Assembly (NCBI RefSeq): GCF_039555325.1
Contig: NZ_CP154608.1
Span: forward strand, 1,984,001 to 2,048,000
DNA: 64,000 nucleotides
Origin: Sphingomicrobium sp. XHP0239
Lineage (GTDB): Bacteria; Pseudomonadota; Alphaproteobacteria; Sphingomonadales; Sphingomonadaceae
Direction of reading: 5' to 3'
The translations under genes and the position numbers were made by a program. The notes beneath the pieces were generated by a model. That model saw nothing but the letters and a program-made list of their open reading frames with translations, was not told the origin of the DNA and made no database searches. Shown here piece by piece: positions 54,561-62,883 of the stretch; position 1 is the stretch's first letter; every line of letters starts with the position of its first letter.

Positions 54561-55518
54561 GGCGGCCCGCGAGACCGCCGCCGACCCCGCCTTCCGCGAA
54601 GACGTGCTCCGCGGGCTCCGCGAACCGCAACCCGCGATCCCCGCACGCTGGCTCTACGACCGGCGCGGGTCCGAGCTGTTCGACGACATCACCCGGCTCG
54701 ACAGCTATTATCCCACGCGAACCGAGACGCGCATCATGCGCGACAATGCCGCCGACATCGCGCGACACGTCGGCACCGGCGGCGCGCTGATCGAATTCGG
54801 CGCAGGAAGCGTCACGAAAACGCCGCTGATGATCGAGGCGTTGCGACCCGATCACTACGTGCCGATCGACATTTCGGGCGATTACCTACGCGACAGTGCA
54901 GCAAAGCTGGCGGACGACCATCCGGGGCTCGAAGTCGATCCGGTCGAGGCGGACTTCACCAAGTCCTTCGATCTGCCCGACGCGATCGACGGGCTGCACC
55001 GTATCGGATTCTTCCCCGGATCGACGATCGGAAATTTCGTGCCGCGCAGCGCCGCAGACCTGTTGCGGACCTTTCGCCAGATTTTGCACGACGACAGCCA
55101 CCTGCTGATCGGGATGGACCGGATCAAGGATATCGACCGTCTGAAAGCGGCCTACGACGATCCCGAGGGCGTCACCGCGGCGTTCGACATGAACCTGCTG
55201 ACGCGGATCAACCGCGAACTGGACGGCAGCATTCCCGAGGAGGCGTTTCACCACGAAGCGCGCTGGAACGAGATGCTGGGGCGGATCGAGATGCACCTCG
55301 TCGCCGAGCGCGACGTGGAATTCGCCATCGCGGGCGAGGACTTCCGTTTCGCCGCGGGCGACACGATCCATACCGAGAACAGCCATAAATACGGGCCCCG
55401 GGGCGCGCGGACCTTGCTGTTGGCGGGCGGCTGGACGCCGGTGGCAGAGTGGACCGACGACGACGACGACTTCGCCTTCATTCTCGCCGAGGCACAGCCG
55501 AAGCGGTTCGCGCCCTAG
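54544..55518 (+). CDS. egtD: L-histidine N(alpha)-methyltransferase EgtD
   Basis: 324 residues. SAM-dependent methyltransferase of the EgtD family: YYPTRTETRIM, LIEFGAGSVTKTPLMI, FPGSTIGNF and the C-terminal FHHEARWNEMLGRIEMHL with ENSHKY. It methylates histidine to hercynine, the first step of ergothioneine synthesis. Start assigned to the TTG at 54544 because GGAG lies 6 bases upstream and the upstream frame is not family-like; this start overlaps egtB. Confidence 0.93.
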   Translation: MQETIEAARETAADPAFREDVLRGLREPQPAIPARWLYDRRGSELFDDITRLDSYYPTRTETRIMRDNAADIARHVGTGGALIEFGAGSVTKTPLMIEALRPDHYVPIDISGDYLRDSAAKLADDHPGLEVDPVEADFTKSFDLPDAIDGLHRIGFFPGSTIGNFVPRSAADLLRTFRQILHDDSHLLIGMDRIKDIDRLKAAYDDPEGVTAAFDMNLLTRINRELDGSIPEEAFHHEARWNEMLGRIEMHLVAERDVEFAIAGEDFRFAAGDTIHTENSHKYGPRGARTLLLAGGWTPVAEWTDDDDDFAFILAEAQPKRFAP

Positions 55519-55567
55519 GCCATCGCGCTGTATTGCGGGCGCCACACGCCCCCGCTACATCGGCCCC

Positions 55568-55876
55568 ATGATCCTCGCCATCTTCCAAATCATCTCCTAC
55601 GCGCTGACGATCCTGTTCTGGATCATCATCGCGCAGGTCATCATCTCCTGGCTGTTCGTGTTCCGGATCCTCGATCCGTACAACCGCATCGTCGCGTCGA
55701 TCGTCGAATTTCTCGAACGGGTCACCCACCCCATCTATCGACCGATCCGCAAGGTCCTGCCCGATTTCGGCGGCATCGACCTGTCGCCGATGGTCGTGAT
55801 CTTCGCCATCATCATCCTTCGCGACATGATCCTGCCGGGCATCCTGCTCGAAATCGGTCCGACGATCCGACGATGA
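55568..55876 (+). CDS. YggT-family membrane protein
   Basis: 102 residues with two or more transmembrane helices ([20 protein letters not shown] and [19 protein letters not shown]) and the family segment [18 protein letters not shown]. Function unclear; YggT-type genes often sit beside division or housekeeping genes. Overlaps folD by 4 bases. Confidence 0.9.
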   Translation: MILAIFQIISYALTILFWIIIAQVIISWLFVFRILDPYNRIVASIVEFLERVTHPIYRPIRKVLPDFGGIDLSPMVVIFAIIILRDMILPGILLEIGPTIRR

Positions 55877-56769
55877 GCGCGACCCGCATCGACGGCAAGG
55901 CGGAGGCGGCGAAGGTCCGCGCCCGCGTCGGTGAAGGCGTCGCCGATTTCCGCGCCCGGACAGGCCGGGCACCGGGATTGCACGTCGTTCTCGTCGGAGA
56001 GGATCCGGCCAGCAGCGTCTATGTCCGGTCCAAGGAAAAGGCGACGCGCGAGGCGGGGATGGAGGGCGAGGTTCATCGCCTTCCCGCCGACACTTCGCAG
56101 TCCGACCTGCTGGCGCTCGTCGAAAGGCTCAACGGCGACGATCGGGTGGACGGCATCCTCGTCCAGCTTCCCCTTCCCGGCGACATCGACGAGAGCGACG
56201 TGCTCGACGCGATCGATCCCGCCAAGGACGTCGACGGTTTCCACGTCGTCAACGCGGGCCGGTTGGCGGTCGGCAAGGACGCGCTGGTCCCCTGCACTCC
56301 CTACGGCTGCCTGCACCTGCTCAAGCAGCGGCACGGCGATCTGTCGGGGCTGCACGCGGTGGTGATCGGACGTTCGAACATCGTCGGCAAGCCGATGGCG
56401 CAATTGCTGCTTGCGGAGAATGCGACGGTTACCATCGCGCACAGCCGCACGAAGGATCTGCCCGCGCTGGCCCGCACCGCCGACATCCTCGTCGCGGCCG
56501 TGGGGCGCCCGGAAATGGTGAAGGCCGACTGGATCAAGCCGGGCGCGACGGTCATCGACGTCGGGATCAATCGCCTCGAGCCCTCGGAACCGGGCGAGAA
56601 GGGCAGGCTGGTCGGCGATGTCGCGTTCGAGGAAGCGGCGGAGAAGGCCGACGCCATTACCCCCGTTCCGGGCGGCGTCGGGCCCATGACCATCGCCATG
56701 CTGCTCGCGAACACGCTGCGCGCCGCGCACGCCCGCGAGGGGCTGGAGCCGCCCACCTATGAAGGCTGA
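55873..56769 (+). CDS. folD: Methylenetetrahydrofolate dehydrogenase/cyclohydrolase FolD
   Basis: 298 residues. Motifs: [30 protein letters not shown], the NADP-binding [13 protein letters not shown] and [11 protein letters not shown]. It interconverts 5,10-methylene-, methenyl- and formyl-tetrahydrofolate. marC follows by 3 bases. Confidence 0.97.
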   Translation: MSATRIDGKAEAAKVRARVGEGVADFRARTGRAPGLHVVLVGEDPASSVYVRSKEKATREAGMEGEVHRLPADTSQSDLLALVERLNGDDRVDGILVQLPLPGDIDESDVLDAIDPAKDVDGFHVVNAGRLAVGKDALVPCTPYGCLHLLKQRHGDLSGLHAVVIGRSNIVGKPMAQLLLAENATVTIAHSRTKDLPALARTADILVAAVGRPEMVKADWIKPGATVIDVGINRLEPSEPGEKGRLVGDVAFEEAAEKADAITPVPGGVGPMTIAMLLANTLRAAHAREGLEPPTYEG

Positions 56770-56772
56770 GCC

Positions 56773-57411
56773 ATGATCGAGCTGTTCGGAAGCGCCTTCG
56801 TCACGCTGTTCGTGATCATCGATCCGCCCGGCAATGCGCCGATCTTCGCGGGGCTGACGCGCGACGCCACCGCCGCCGCACGGCGCCGCATGGCGTTCCG
56901 GGCGGTCATCGTCGCGTGGTGCATCCTCATCTTCTTCGCCTTCCTCGGCGAGGCATTGCTCTCCGCACTGGGGATCAGCCTGGCCGCCTTCCGCATCGCG
57001 GGGGGCATCATGCTGTTCATCATCGCGCTGGACATGGTGTTCGAGAAGCGCACCGAGCGGCGCGAGAAGCGTGCCGACGAACTGGAAGGCACCCCCGAGG
57101 CCGAGGACGTCAGCATCTTCCCGATGGCCATTCCCATGATCGCGGGACCCGGCACCATCGCGGCGATGCTGCTGTTCATGGCCAATGCGACGGGCCCCGA
57201 CGAGGTGATGGTCATCCTCGGCGCGATGACGCTGGTCATCCTCCTCACGCTGGGGGCGCTGCTGTCCGCGGGGCCGCTGATGAAGCTGTTGGGCGCGAAG
57301 GTCGAAGCGATGATCACGCGGCTACTGGGCGTCATTCTCGCCGCGCTGGCCGCGCAATTCGTGATCGACGGCATCGCCCAGAGCCTGATTACCTCACTGC
57401 AAACAGCCTGA
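56773..57411 (+). CDS. MarC-family membrane protein
   Basis: 212 residues, six hydrophobic helices, with the family segments FVIIDPPGNAPIF and FPMAIPMIAGPGTIAAMLLF. Despite the name, MarC is not proven to affect drug resistance; the role is unknown. Convergent with the GT-C-like gene, sharing about 23 bases. Confidence 0.92.
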   Translation: MIELFGSAFVTLFVIIDPPGNAPIFAGLTRDATAAARRRMAFRAVIVAWCILIFFAFLGEALLSALGISLAAFRIAGGIMLFIIALDMVFEKRTERREKRADELEGTPEAEDVSIFPMAIPMIAGPGTIAAMLLFMANATGPDEVMVILGAMTLVILLTLGALLSAGPLMKLLGAKVEAMITRLLGVILAALAAQFVIDGIAQSLITSLQTA

Positions 57412-59203
57412 ACGGCAATCCTTCGTATCCCGGCTCCTCGACCAGCCAGTCGGGCGCATCGCCGGCGATCAGCCGCGCCTCGAGGCTGCCCTCGCCGCTG
57501 ACCGGCGGGCGGCCGATGTCGTTACAGACGAAGACATAATCGGCGCCGAGGCCGCGCACCGTCCGTTCCGCCGCCGCCTCTTCCGCATCGGAAGATTCGA
57601 ACGCCGAAATGACGTAGCCGATCGCTTCGTCGTTGCGGTGGTAGGGACCCACGATCACGCGGTGGTGCGTCGTGGCCAGCAATCGCGGGCCGAGATCCAC
57701 CGGCGCGAACAGCGTCGAGGGCGCGATGCGATCGAGCGTCGCGAGCACCTGTTCCTCACGGCAGACGGGCGCGTCGGCTTCCGCCTGCGCCCGTGCGGCT
57801 TCGGCCTTGCTCTCCTCGATCCGGTTCTTGGGGGACGAACTGGCGAGGATCAGCCACAGGATGTTGAGCCCTGCCATCAGGGAAAGGACGGTCCCGAGCA
57901 CGCGGATCAGCGCACTTCCCGATGCCAGCGCCCGCGGCACGATCAGCGTCACGAAGGCGGCAGCGCCGACGAGGCTCAGCGCCTGCGCCGCTGTTCCCGC
58001 GCGAAGCTGCCAGAAGGTCAGCGCGGCCATCACCGCCGTCGGCACCGCGACGATCAGCAGCCGCCGCCGCCGTTCGGCATCCTTCGGCCACCAGAACCAT
58101 CCCGCGACGAAGCCGACCAGCCCGACAGCGACCGGCCCCAGCGTCCGAATGGCGGTCGACACGCTATGTTCGTGAAGGCCGCGCGCTTCCGACACGCGGT
58201 TGAGCCACAGGTCCGCCACCGCCGGATCGACCCCTTCCAGCCGCGAAAGGCAATGCGGAAACGCCAGCGCGTGCGTCGCGGCAAGGACCGCGCCGGCCGC
58301 CGCCGCCAGCCCGAGACGTGCTTGCCATTTTGCGGGCGAGGCGATCGCGAGCAGCACCGCCAGCGCGCCCGCCAGGACCATGTCGCTGGTCCAGACGGGG
58401 CTGAGGACGTCGCACATCAACGCGCGGTTCGCCTCGGACGCGAAGCCGAGGAACATCACCCCGCATCCCAGAGCCAGGCTGGCGCCGTAGCTGGCCATGC
58501 GCCGCGCCTCGTCGGGCCGCCAGACCCAGCCGAGCACGATGCCCGCGCCGACCAGCGCCATTGGGATCATCATTTCCAGTCCGATGCCGAGTGACAGCGC
58601 CGTCGCGATCCCCGCGACGATCCCGCCCCGCCGTTTTTCGGGATCGACCGCGCCCGCCATGACGAACGCGAGCGCCGCGACCTGCCAGTTGTGATGGTCG
58701 ATCCGCAGCGGCCAGAAGGTCGCGGCCACGAGGCTGGCGAAGATGGCGGCGATGCCGACCAGCGGCGCGCTTCTGGGGCCCACCAGCCGCCGTGCGGTCA
58801 GCCCGAGCCCGATCAACGCCACGAACATCGCGAGAAGCGGTGCCAGCATGACCGCGACCCGTTCCGCGACGGCCGTGCCGACGAACGGTTCGAACAACAG
58901 GATGAGGCCCGCGATCGGCAGGTCGACAAGACGCGACCAGTGCAGATTGCCCGCGACCATCCTTTTCTGTTCGAGATCGAACCAGCCCTGACCCGCCAGC
59001 CAGTCGCGCACCTGTACCATGCGCAAATTGTCGTCGGTATCGCGCAGCCCTAGTTCGATGATCGGTTCCAGCGACAGGAAGATCGCGATGTTCGCGAACA
59101 GCAGCCACACGAACAGCATCACCGCGATCCAGCGTCGCTCGAGCAAGGCCGACAGCCGTTCCAGCACTTCTTCATTCCCCCCAGTCGCGTCGTGCCCCTT
59201 CAT
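57389..59203 (-). CDS. Multi-pass membrane protein, GT-C glycosyltransferase-like
   Basis: 604 residues with about 12 transmembrane helices. The first extracytoplasmic loop holds an acidic DTDDNLRMVQ motif and a soluble C-terminal region of roughly 120 residues contains PAPVDLGPRLL-type sequence, features of GT-C lipid-sugar transferases and of the DUF2029/EpsG-like group. Enzymatic activity is inferred from architecture and from the neighbouring GT2/GtrA operon. The start ATG 59203 was chosen over the longer TTG frame because it precedes the first recognisable region. Confidence 0.75.
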   Translation of the reverse strand: MKGHDATGGNEEVLERLSALLERRWIAVMLFVWLLFANIAIFLSLEPIIELGLRDTDDNLRMVQVRDWLAGQGWFDLEQKRMVAGNLHWSRLVDLPIAGLILLFEPFVGTAVAERVAVMLAPLLAMFVALIGLGLTARRLVGPRSAPLVGIAAIFASLVAATFWPLRIDHHNWQVAALAFVMAGAVDPEKRRGGIVAGIATALSLGIGLEMMIPMALVGAGIVLGWVWRPDEARRMASYGASLALGCGVMFLGFASEANRALMCDVLSPVWTSDMVLAGALAVLLAIASPAKWQARLGLAAAAGAVLAATHALAFPHCLSRLEGVDPAVADLWLNRVSEARGLHEHSVSTAIRTLGPVAVGLVGFVAGWFWWPKDAERRRRLLIVAVPTAVMAALTFWQLRAGTAAQALSLVGAAAFVTLIVPRALASGSALIRVLGTVLSLMAGLNILWLILASSSPKNRIEESKAEAARAQAEADAPVCREEQVLATLDRIAPSTLFAPVDLGPRLLATTHHRVIVGPYHRNDEAIGYVISAFESSDAEEAAAERTVRGLGADYVFVCNDIGRPPVSGEGSLEARLIAGDAPDWLVEEPGYEGLPFRLFAVR

Positions 59204-59319
59204 GCGCAGCGCCGCGTCTCGGCACAAGCCGCGAAAAGGCGCCCATTCGTTTACGACCTGTTTACCATGACGGTGCAAAACCTGATTGCATCGGGTAAGG
59301 ACGGGCGAACGGGGCAATC

Positions 59320-59745
59320 ATGGTAGCGGCAGTGCGACACGGTTTGGACAGGATCGAGCCCGAACGCCGCGCCGTGCTGGCCCAGGTCGCGCGCTATGCG
59401 GTCGCGGGGTTCGGGATCACGGTGATGTTCTCCGTCGCCTACTGGGTGGTGGCGCAGCTCGTCGATCCCAACCTGGCGCTGGCGCTCGTCTTCATCGTCT
59501 TCAATTTCCTGAGCTATGCGGTGCACGGCCGCTACAGTTTCGCGGGCCACGGGGGCCGCGATCGTCCGGGGCGGCGCAACGCGCGTTTCCTGACCGTCAA
59601 CCTGGCGGGATTCGCCCTCAACCAGTTCTGGGTGTGGTGGCTGGTCAAGGAAATCGGCGGGGCGACCTGGTGGCCGATCGTCCCGTTCCTGTTCGTTACG
59701 CCCTGGCTCACCTTCGCTCTCCACCGCAAATGGGTTTACGCATGA
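59320..59745 (+). CDS. GtrA-family membrane protein
   Basis: 141 residues with four transmembrane helices and the GtrA segments RYAVAGFGITVMFSVAYWV, FNFLSYAVHGRYSF and FALHRKWVYA. GtrA-like flippases move undecaprenyl-linked sugars across the inner membrane. Overlaps the GT2 gene by 4 bases. Confidence 0.9.
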   Translation: MVAAVRHGLDRIEPERRAVLAQVARYAVAGFGITVMFSVAYWVVAQLVDPNLALALVFIVFNFLSYAVHGRYSFAGHGGRDRPGRRNARFLTVNLAGFALNQFWVWWLVKEIGGATWWPIVPFLFVTPWLTFALHRKWVYA

Positions 59746-60707
59746 ACGACATGACCGCGCTGCGGCGCCCCGAACTCACGCTTCTGCTTCCGGTGAAGGA
59801 CGAGGAAGAGGCAATTCCGGCGTTCCTCGCCGCGATGATCCCGGTGCTCGAGCAACTCGACGACCCGGCCGCCAACAGTTTCGAGATCCTGTTCATCGAC
59901 GACGGCTCCACCGACGGAACGATGAGGCTGATCCGCGAAGCGCATACATGCGACCCGCGGATCCGGGGGATTTCGCTCAGCCGCAATTTCGGCAAGGAAG
60001 CGGCGCTGTCGGCGGGGATCGACCATTCATCGGGCAATGCCGTCATCCCCTACGACGTCGACATGCAGGATCCCCCCTCCGCGATCGCGCCCATGCTCGC
60101 GGCTTGGCGCGAGGGGCATGACGTCGTCGTCGGCGTGCGCACCAACCGCGAAACCGACGGGTGGCTCAAGCGCGCGACCGCAGGCGCCTATTACCGCACG
60201 CACAATGCGCTTTCGAAGGACAAGATCCCCGAACATGCGGGCGATTTCCGCCTGCTCGACCGCAAGGTGGTCGAGGTGCTGAAGGCGCTTCCCGAACGGA
60301 ACCGCTTCATGAAGGGCCTGTTCGGCTGGGCGGGGTTCAAGACCACTACGGTCGGCTATCGCCGCGAGGAACGGCAGGCGGGCACCACCAAATTCGGCTT
60401 CTGGAAGCTGTGGACGTTGGCGCTCGACGGAATCACCTCGGCATCGACGGTGCCGCTTCGCGTCTGGTCCTACGTCGGTGCGTTGATCGCGCTCGGCACG
60501 CTGGTATTCGCGGCGTTCGTCATCCTCCAGACGATGATCACCGGTGTCGACGTACCCGGCTATGCCAGCATCATGGTCGCCGTCCTGTTCCTGGGGTCTG
60601 TGCAGCTGATCAGCCTCGGCATCCTCGGCGAATATGTCGGGCGTATCCTGACCGAAACCAAGCAGCGCCCGCTTTATATCGTGCGCGAAAACCTAGGAGG
60701 CGAATGA
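59742..60707 (+). CDS. GT2 glycosyltransferase, DPM1/GtrB-like
   Basis: 321 residues. GT-A domain with VKDEEEAIPAF, IDDGSTDGT, SRNFGKEAALSAG and the DVDMQDPP acidic motif, followed by two C-terminal transmembrane helices (VWSYVGALIALGTLVFAAFVI and FLGSVQLISLGILGEYVGR). It likely makes a polyprenyl-phosphate sugar that GtrA flips. 4-base overlaps with both neighbours. Confidence 0.94.
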   Translation: MNDMTALRRPELTLLLPVKDEEEAIPAFLAAMIPVLEQLDDPAANSFEILFIDDGSTDGTMRLIREAHTCDPRIRGISLSRNFGKEAALSAGIDHSSGNAVIPYDVDMQDPPSAIAPMLAAWREGHDVVVGVRTNRETDGWLKRATAGAYYRTHNALSKDKIPEHAGDFRLLDRKVVEVLKALPERNRFMKGLFGWAGFKTTTVGYRREERQAGTTKFGFWKLWTLALDGITSASTVPLRVWSYVGALIALGTLVFAAFVILQTMITGVDVPGYASIMVAVLFLGSVQLISLGILGEYVGRILTETKQRPLYIVRENLGGE

Positions 60708-61438
60708 TGGATCGCGCCGTATTTGACCGCATGGCGGAAACCGACCAGGACCATTGGTGGTTCGAGGCCCGCCGCGACATCCTCGACACGTTTCTTGTCC
60801 GCAAGGCCGCGCTCCCGGCCGATGCACGCATCCTCGAGGTCGGAGCAGGCACGGGGCACAATTTCCCGATGCTGGAAAAACATGGCCGGGTGGACGCGGT
60901 CGAACTGGACGCGCCCGCCCGCGCGCTGGCGTCGCAGCGTCTCGGCCGCGAGGTGATCGACGCGGCGCTGCCCGAACTGACCGGCATCGACGACGATGCC
61001 TACGAGATGGTCGCGCTGCTCGACGTGCTCGAGCATGTCGAGGACGACCGCGCCGCGCTCGAAGGGCTGCAACGCGTGGTCAAGCCCGGCGGCTTGCTGC
61101 TCCTCACCGTGCCCGCCTATCAGTGGATGTGGTCGCACCATGACGAGGCGCATCACCATTTCCGCCGCTATAATCGCGCCCGGCTCGACGCGCTGGCAAG
61201 TGCGCACGGATGGCGACGACGTCATTCGAGCTATTTCAACAGCCACCTGTTTCCGCCGATCGCGGCCGCCCGATTGCTGGGCAAGGTCACGAAGAACGAG
61301 AGCGCCGACGACGCCGTGCCGCCGGGACCCGTGAACGGACTGCTCCGCATGGTCTTCGGCGCCGAGCAGGCCTGGGTCGGGCGAGTGCCGATGCCCTTCG
61401 GCGTATCGATCCTCGGCCTCTACGAAAGCGTCGGCTAG
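60704..61438 (+). CDS. SAM-dependent methyltransferase
   Basis: 244 residues. Class I methyltransferase: motif I ILEVGAGTGHNFPML, LLDVLEHVEDDRAALEG and a VKPGGLLLLTVPAYQWMWSHHDEAHHHFRRY tail of the Methyltransf_11/UbiE type, with a C-terminal hydrophobic stretch. The substrate could be a sugar or lipid of the same pathway. It is the last gene of the GtrA operon and starts on the GT2 stop. Confidence 0.85.
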   Translation: MMDRAVFDRMAETDQDHWWFEARRDILDTFLVRKAALPADARILEVGAGTGHNFPMLEKHGRVDAVELDAPARALASQRLGREVIDAALPELTGIDDDAYEMVALLDVLEHVEDDRAALEGLQRVVKPGGLLLLTVPAYQWMWSHHDEAHHHFRRYNRARLDALASAHGWRRRHSSYFNSHLFPPIAAARLLGKVTKNESADDAVPPGPVNGLLRMVFGAEQAWVGRVPMPFGVSILGLYESVG

Positions 61439-61557
61439 GGCACGTTCGCTATCAGAACCGCCACCAGCACGTCGTCCCCCATTTGAAGCGCCGAGAGATA
61501 GAGGCGCGACTGCCACCAGGCTTCCGGCAAGGCGCTGGCGGGCCTTGCGGCGGTCAT
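61435..61557 (-). CDS. Possible 40-residue protein coupled to cyclopropane synthase
   Basis: A 40-residue frame (MTAARPASALPEAWWQSRLY onward, then LSALQMGDDVLVAVLIANVP) begins in the cfa stop, ATGA overlapping by 4 bases, and ends opposite the methyltransferase stop. It has two Trp, Tyr and a short hydrophobic end. The coupling suggests a real product but the length makes chance possible. Confidence 0.35.
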   Translation of the reverse strand: MTAARPASALPEAWWQSRLYLSALQMGDDVLVAVLIANVP

Positions 61558-62780
61558 GCCGGGTCGAGCCCTCGGTACCGGGCTTCGGCCTCGGCCATAT
61601 AATCGCGGGTGATCGGCAAAGCGCGGCGATCCTTGATGTACTGGACCTGATAGTTGCAGGCCCCGCCGTCCTCGAACATCACGATGCCGCCCGCCAGATA
61701 GTAGAGCCACAGCTGGTAGAAACGCTCGTCGTACATCGCAACGATCTCGTCGCGGTGGGCCTCGGTCCGTTCGAGCCAGTGACGCAGCGTATGGGCATAG
61801 TGGAGGCGCAGCGTTTCCACGTCGCTGGTGATCAGGCGCGCCTTTTCGCTCGCCACCGTCATCTGCGACAGGCTGGGAAGGTGATAGCCGGGGAAGATGT
61901 ATTTGTCGGTGAACGGGTCGGGTCCCGATGCCTGACCATATTTGCCGATCGTGTGGAGCAGCATGACCCCGTCATCGGCCAGTAGATCGCGGCACTTGCG
62001 ATAGAAAAGCTCGTAATGCGCCTCGCCGACATGTTCGAACATGCCGACCGACACGATCCGGTCGAACGGTCCTTCGAGCGAGCGATAGTCCATCAGCCGA
62101 AAACGCACCTTGTCGGCAAAGCCCGCCGCCTCGGCCTTGGCCCGCGCATAGTCGAGTTGCTGGCGCGACAGGGTCACGCCCGTCACCTCCACCCCCGCGA
62201 CCTGGTGGAGATAGATGGCGAGCCCGCCCCATCCCGATCCGATGTCGAGCACATGGTCTCCGGGGCGAAGGTGCAGCTTGGCAGCGATATGGGCGAGCTT
62301 GTCGGCCTGGATCTGTTCGAGCCCGTGCGCGGGATCGGTGACGTAGCCGCAGCTGTATTGCCGTCGCCGATCGAGGAACAGCGCGTAGAGATCGTTGCCG
62401 ATATCGTAGTGATGCGCGACATTCTTGCGACTGGTCACGGGATTGTTGCGGCGAAGCCAGCGCTGCGCCTGCTTGACCGCATTGGACCGGGCGAACGGCG
62501 TCGCGCCGAGACCGCCATCCTCCCAGCGGTTGGACTTCTGCACGATTTCCAGAAGATCGAGGATCGAGCCGTCCTCGATGACCAGCCGCCCGTCCATGAA
62601 GCTCTCGCCGAGCGCGAGCCGCGGATTGCGCGCGATGTCGCCGATCACCCTGCCGCCGGCCAATCGGACGCGGAGCGAGCGCGAACCCGATCCCAGGGTC
62701 TCCTCGGACCCGTCGGGTTTCACCAGCGTGATCCGTCCCGCGGTGAGGTGCTTGTCGGCAAGTTTCTTGAGTAGTGACAC
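61554..62780 (-). CDS. cfa: Cyclopropane-fatty-acyl-phospholipid synthase
   Basis: 408 residues. N-terminal lipid-binding region, then the SAM-binding motif VLDIGSGWGGLAIYL, the catalytic region SRKNVAHHYDIGNDLY with YSCGYV, and SVGMFEHVGEAHY. It adds a methylene bridge to unsaturated acyl chains of membrane lipids. GTG 62780 was chosen over the TTG at 62810 because AAGGGGA lies about 7 bases upstream. Confidence 0.95.
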   Translation of the reverse strand: MSLLKKLADKHLTAGRITLVKPDGSEETLGSGSRSLRVRLAGGRVIGDIARNPRLALGESFMDGRLVIEDGSILDLLEIVQKSNRWEDGGLGATPFARSNAVKQAQRWLRRNNPVTSRKNVAHHYDIGNDLYALFLDRRRQYSCGYVTDPAHGLEQIQADKLAHIAAKLHLRPGDHVLDIGSGWGGLAIYLHQVAGVEVTGVTLSRQQLDYARAKAEAAGFADKVRFRLMDYRSLEGPFDRIVSVGMFEHVGEAHYELFYRKCRDLLADDGVMLLHTIGKYGQASGPDPFTDKYIFPGYHLPSLSQMTVASEKARLITSDVETLRLHYAHTLRHWLERTEAHRDEIVAMYDERFYQLWLYYLAGGIVMFEDGGACNYQVQYIKDRRALPITRDYMAEAEARYRGLDPA

Positions 62781-62845
62781 TGGAAGTTCCCCTTGCGCAC
62801 TTTCTGACAAGGCCGTCCCTCTGGTGCAAGCGCGCGAAATACTCT

Positions 62846-62863
62846 ATGTCGTATAGCCGACAT
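62846..62863. promoter_or_regulatory. Inverted repeat ATGTCG-N6-CGACAT
   Basis: Perfect 6-bp arms at 62846-62851 and 62858-62863 around TATAGC, 20 bases before the DUF418 start and between divergent cfa and DUF418. A possible operator for either gene. Confidence 0.35.
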
Positions 62864-62883
62864 TAACCGCATAGGGGGCGGTC

